Origin: AP-15 sp963716115
GTDB lineage: Bacteria > Pseudomonadota > Alphaproteobacteria > ATCC43930 > CGMCC-115725
Direction: 5' to 3'
Assembly (NCBI GenBank): GCA_963716115.1
Contig: CAVQSZ010000008.1
Coordinates: 124,001 to 188,000, forward strand
DNA length: 64,000 nucleotides
Shown in pieces: positions 60,781-64,000 of this stretch (the stretch's first letter is position 1; each line of letters opens with the position of its first letter). A model generated the notes under the pieces. The model was not told the DNA's origin. It saw only the letters and a list, made by a program, of their open reading frames with translations, and did not search any database. The position numbers and the translations under genes are program-made.

Positions 60781-61948
60781 GTGGGGATCGACGGCCGACA
60801 CCGACCTCGCCGCCGCCGAGGCGCTGGCGTCCGCGCGGCGGCTCGTGGTCAAGATCGGGTCGTCGCTGCTGGTCGCCGAGAATGGCGAGGTGCGGCGCGC
60901 CTGGCTCGACAGCCTCGGCCGACGATGTCGCGCGCTGCCGCGCCCGCGGCCAGGAGGTGATCCTGGTCTCGTCGGGCGCGATCGCGGTCGGGCGCCGCCG
61001 TCTCGGCCTCGCCGGGCGGCGGCTGCGGCTCGAGGAAAAGCAGGCCGCCGCCGCGACCGGGCAAATCCGGCTCGCCCACGCCTATCAGGAGGCGCTGGCC
61101 CGCCACGGCATCACCGTCGCGCAAATCCTGCTGACCCCGGACGACACCGAGGAGCGCCGCCGGCACCTGAACGCGCGCGCCACCTTCGCCCAGCTGGTGG
61201 CGCTGGGCGCGGTGCCGGTGGTCAACGAGAACGACACGATCGCCACCGCCGAAATCCGCTTTGGCGACAACGACCGGCTCGCCGCCCGCGTCGCCCAGAT
61301 GACCAGCGCCGACATGCTGGTGCTGCTGTCCGACATCGACGGCCTCTACACCGCCGATCCGCGCAAGGACCCGCAGGCCGCGGCACATCCCCGCGGTGCG
61401 CGAGATCGGGCCCGAGATCGAGGCGATGGCCGGGCGAGGCGCCGCCGGGCTACAGCTCGGGCGGGATGGTGACCAAGCTCGCCGCCGCCCGCATCGCCAT
61501 GGCCGCCGGCTGCCGCATGCTGATCGCCAGGGGCCGCGGCGCGGGCCCGGGGCCCGGGCCGCTGGCGGCGATCGAGGCCGGCGGCCGGGCGACCTTGTTC
61601 CTGCCGCGGGGCGAGCCGCGCTCGGCGCGCAAGGCGTGGATCGCCGGGGCCGTCAGCCCGTCGGGCGTGCTGGTCGTCGACGACGGCGCCGCGGCGGCGC
61701 TGCGGCGCGGCAAGAGCCTGCTGCCGGCCGGCGTGGCCGCGGTCGAGGGCGATTTCGAGCGCGGCGATACGGTGATCGTGCGCACCCGCGCCGGGGCCGA
61801 GGCCGGGCGCGGCCTGTCGGCCTATGCCAGCGGCGACATCCGCCGCGTCGCCGGCCACAAGAGTAGTGAAATCGCCGCGATCCTCGGCTACCGTGGCCGC
61901 GACGAGATCATTCATCGCGACGATCTGGCAGTGACCGAGGGCCGATGA
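60776..61948 (+). CDS. proB: Glutamate 5-kinase, three frameshifts as sequenced
   Basis: Reading from GTG 60776: 'RRLVVKIGSSLLVAENGEVR' (frame 1), 'QEVILVSSGAIAVGRRRLGL' through 'MLVLLSDIDGLYTADPRKDP' (frame 2), 'VREIGPEIEAMAG' (frame 3), then 'YSSGGMVTKLAAARIAMAAG' and a PUA domain. The three changes near 60920, 61383 and 61434 each equal one extra G; removal gives exactly 390 codons. It phosphorylates glutamate for proline synthesis. The stop overlaps proA by 4 bp. Confidence 0.92.
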   Translation: MRWGSTADTDLAAAEALASARRLVVKIGSSLLVAENGEVRRAWLDSLGRRCRALPRPRPGGDPGLVGRDRGRAPPSRPRRAAAAARGKAGRRRDRANPARPRLSGGAGPPRHHRRANPADPGRHRGAPPAPERARHLRPAGGAGRGAGGQRERHDRHRRNPLWRQRPARRPRRPDDQRRHAGAAVRHRRPLHRRSAQGPAGRGTSPRCARSGPRSRRWPGEAPPGYSSGGMVTKLAAARIAMAAGCRMLIARGRGAGPGPGPLAAIEAGGRATLFLPRGEPRSARKAWIAGAVSPSGVLVVDDGAAAALRRGKSLLPAGVAAVEGDFERGDTVIVRTRAGAEAGRGLSAYASGDIRRVAGHKSSEIAAILGYRGRDEIIHRDDLAVTEGR

Positions 61949-63207
61949 CGGCAGAGAGCCCGGATCTGGCGGCGGCGATGGCCGAAATCGGCCGGCGCGC
62001 GCGCGAAGCCGCCGCCGGCCTCGCGCTCGCCTCGGCCGAGGCGAAGACCGCCGCGCTGAAGGGGGCGGCGCGCGCGGTGCGCGGCCGGATGAACGAAATC
62101 CTCGACGCCAACGCCCGCGACCTCGCCGAGGCCGGGGATCTGGCGCCGGCGCTGCGCGACCGCCTCGCCCTCGATCCGAAGCGGCTGGAAGCGGTCGCCG
62201 CCGGGCTCGAAGAGATCGCCGCGCTGCCCGACCCGGTGGGCCGCGTGCTCGACCGCCGCATCCGGCCGAACGGGCTCGAAATCGAGCGCGTCGCGGTGCC
62301 GCTCGGCGTTATCGGGATCATCTACGAGAGCCGGCCCAACGTCACCGCCGACGCCGGTGGGCTGGCGCTCAAATCGGGCAACGCCGCGATCCTGCGCGGC
62401 GGGTCGGAGAGCTTTTATTCCTCGCGCGCGCTGGTGGCCGCGCTCGTCGACGGGCTGCGCGACGCCGGCTTGCCGGAAGCCGCGATCCAGCTCGCGCCGA
62501 CCCGCGACCGCGAGGCGGTCGGCATGATGCTCAAGATGACCGGCGCGATCGACATCATCGTGCCGCGCGGCGGCGCCTCGCTGATCGAGCGGGTGCAGCG
62601 CGAAAGCCGCATCCCGGTCATCGCCCATCTCGAAGGGCTCTGCCACACCTATGTCGACGGTTCGGCCGACCCCGAGAAGGCGCGCGCGATCGTGCTCAAC
62701 GCCAAGATGCGGCGGGTCTCGATCTGCGGCGCGACCGAAACCCTGCTGGTCGACCGCCGGGCGAAGGCGATGCTGCCGCCGATCCTCGCCGATTTGCGCC
62801 GCGCCGGATGCGAATTGCGCGGCGACCCCGAGGTGTTGGCGCTCGACGGCGAGGTCACGCCGGCGACCGAGCAGGACTGGCGCACCGAATACCTCGATGC
62901 GATCCTCGCGGTGCGGCTGGTCGACGGCGTCGCCGGCGCGATCGAGCACATCGGGCGCTACGGCTCGCACCACACCGACGCCATCGTCACCGAGGACAAG
63001 GAAACCGCCGAGCGCTTCCTGCGCGAGGTCGACAGCGCGATCGTGCTGGTCAACGCCTCGACCCAGTTCGCCGATGGCGGCGAGTTCGGCATGGGGGCCG
63101 AGATCGGCATCTCGACCCAGCGGCTGCCGCCGCGCGGGCCGGTCGGCGCGGCCGAGCTGACGACCTACAAATACCTCGTGCGCGGCAGCGGCCAGGTGCG
63201 CCCCTGA
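61945..63207 (+). CDS. proA: Gamma-glutamyl phosphate reductase
   Basis: Encodes 420 residues. Aldehyde-dehydrogenase-like with 'PLGVIGIIYESRPNVTADAG' near residue 113, 'LALKSGNAAILRGGSES' and the catalytic Cys in 'NAKMRRVSICGATETLLVDR' near 257. It ends with 'GPVGAAELTTYKYLVRGSGQ'. It reduces gamma-glutamyl phosphate with NADPH. Coupled to proB by ATGA. Confidence 0.97.
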   Translation: MTAESPDLAAAMAEIGRRAREAAAGLALASAEAKTAALKGAARAVRGRMNEILDANARDLAEAGDLAPALRDRLALDPKRLEAVAAGLEEIAALPDPVGRVLDRRIRPNGLEIERVAVPLGVIGIIYESRPNVTADAGGLALKSGNAAILRGGSESFYSSRALVAALVDGLRDAGLPEAAIQLAPTRDREAVGMMLKMTGAIDIIVPRGGASLIERVQRESRIPVIAHLEGLCHTYVDGSADPEKARAIVLNAKMRRVSICGATETLLVDRRAKAMLPPILADLRRAGCELRGDPEVLALDGEVTPATEQDWRTEYLDAILAVRLVDGVAGAIEHIGRYGSHHTDAIVTEDKETAERFLREVDSAIVLVNASTQFADGGEFGMGAEIGISTQRLPPRGPVGAAELTTYKYLVRGSGQVRP

Positions 63208-63271
63208 CCCTCAGCCGCCTCGCTCCGCTCGGCGCCCTCTCCCGCAGTGCGGGAGGTGAGGGCGCGACGAC

Positions 63272-64000
63272 GTGACGACCGGCCGCCGCCGCCGCATCGG
63301 GCTGCTCGGCGGCTCGTTCAACCCGGCCCATGGCGGTCATCTGCACCTGAGCCTGATCGCGCTCAAACGGCTCGACCTCGACGCGGTGTGGTGGCTGGTC
63401 TCGCCGCAAAACCCGCTGAAGCCGGCCGTCGGCATGGCCCCGTTTGAAGATCGGCTGGAGCAGGCAAGGCAGGTCGCCGCGGGGCATCGGCGCATCCTCG
63501 TCAGCGATTTCGAGGGCGGGCTCGCCTCGACCTATACGGCCGATACCCTGAAGGCCTTGCGCCGGCGCTTCCCGAGGCATCGCTTTGTCTGGCTGATGGG
63601 CGCCGACAACCTCGCGCAGCTGCGGCGCTGGCAGCGCTGGACCGAGATCTTCGAGACCGTCGCCATTGCCGTGCTCGACCGCCCTGCCCACTCTTTAAAG
63701 GCGTTGAGCGGCCTTGCCGCGCGGCGCTACGCCCGGCGCCGGGTGCGGCCCGCCGCGGCTCGCCGACTGGCGGAGATGACGCCGCCCGCCTGGGTGTTTT
63801 TCCATGCCCGGCTCGACCCCAGCTCGGCGACGCGGATCCGTTCCGGGCAGAACCAGCAGCCCCACGAGGAGCACAGACCCGAATTGGCCACGATCACCGC
63901 CCTGATCCCCCACGCCCAGCGGACCCAACCCCTGCTCGACCTCGTGCTGCAGACGCTCGAGGACGGCAAGGCCGAGGACATCGTCACGATCGAGCTTGCC
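63272..64000 (+). CDS. nadD: Nicotinate-nucleotide adenylyltransferase NadD, reading on into an RsfS domain (cut by window end)
   Basis: Begins at GTG 63272. NadD motifs: 'IGLLGGSFNPAHGGHLHLSL', 'WWLVSPQNPLKP', 'RFVWLMGADNLAQLRRWQRW' and 'SSATRIRSGQ' near residue 187. No stop follows. The frame continues into 'LLDLVLQTLEDGKAEDIVTI', the usual start of the ribosome silencing factor RsfS/YbeB, and reaches the window edge open. GAGGAG at 63868 followed by TTG near 63886 could be a separate RsfS start. NadD makes deamido-NAD. Confidence 0.88.
   Translation, partial: MTTGRRRRIGLLGGSFNPAHGGHLHLSLIALKRLDLDAVWWLVSPQNPLKPAVGMAPFEDRLEQARQVAAGHRRILVSDFEGGLASTYTADTLKALRRRFPRHRFVWLMGADNLAQLRRWQRWTEIFETVAIAVLDRPAHSLKALSGLAARRYARRRVRPAAARRLAEMTPPAWVFFHARLDPSSATRIRSGQNQQPHEEHRPELATITALIPHAQRTQPLLDLVLQTLEDGKAEDIVTIELA

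Noticed and set aside
1..64000. Prophage or integrative element spanning the conflict island
   Set aside because: No intact integrase, transposase, attachment repeats or structural phage genes were found around 31-37 kb; only an integrase fragment at 3.1 kb.

Overview
The window is a piece of a high-GC alphaproteobacterial chromosome. The evidence is the ribosome/SRP block ffh-rpsP-rimM-trmD-rplS running straight into leuC-leuD-leuB, a second core block rplU-rpmA-obgE-proB-proA-nadD, and NADPH- and flavin-dependent enzyme families typical of soil Rhodospirillales/Rhizobiales-like bacteria. The exact genus cannot be read from the sequence. No rRNA, tRNA or CRISPR array was seen.

Layout. Positions 1-4.4 kb are accessory: a cut-off MmgE/PrpD gene, a PIN-toxin pair, a Fic protein, an acetyltransferase, and fragments of a Rieske oxygenase, an integrase and a DUF5681-like protein. 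4.5-9.7 kb holds leftward metabolic and envelope genes (crotonase, flavin reductase, MFS carrier, beta-propeller, DUF1259). 10.0-17.7 kb is the rightward core block, whose leu part is split by a small ParB-like two-gene module. 17.8-26 kb carries two amidohydrolases, a carboxymuconolactone-decarboxylase-like protein, a beta-hydroxyacid dehydrogenase, an XRE regulator, an EAL protein and an LLM oxidoreductase. 26-31.4 kb is envelope and housekeeping (lpoA-like, rsmI, yraN, dolP-like, SirB1-like, gshB).

31.7-37.2 kb is the most unusual part: a three-gene co-directional set of a calcineurin-like phosphoesterase, a CHAT (caspase-like) protease and a membrane-anchored STAND NTPase ending in degenerate tandem TPR units. 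It has the architecture of an NTP-dependent conflict or immune system, has AT-richer stretches than its surroundings, and is frameshifted many times.

37.2-42 kb contains copper-handling genes (SCO1, PCuAC), mepA, a metal-dependent hydrolase, higBA and a GST. 42-47.8 kb has a truncated cytochrome c peroxidase beside a long palindromic repeat, a radical SAM protein, a dinJ/yafQ pair, VOC, nudC, PfpI and PEBP proteins. 48-54.7 kb has kup, three LLM-family flavin enzymes and a quinone oxidoreductase. 55-58.9 kb has a PEP-CTERM-type glycosyltransferase coupled to a GH42-like protein. 58.9-64 kb is the second core block, ending in an apparently continuous nadD-rsfS reading frame.

A caution for all readers: several conserved genes (trmD, proB three times, nudC, pccA, an LLM gene, the GH42 gene) carry single-base frameshifts. 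In every case, removing one base restores a full-length protein with an integral codon count. Most are probably consensus errors rather than true pseudogenes. In the accessory ParB-like, CHAT and STAND genes the shifts mostly look like missing bases instead.
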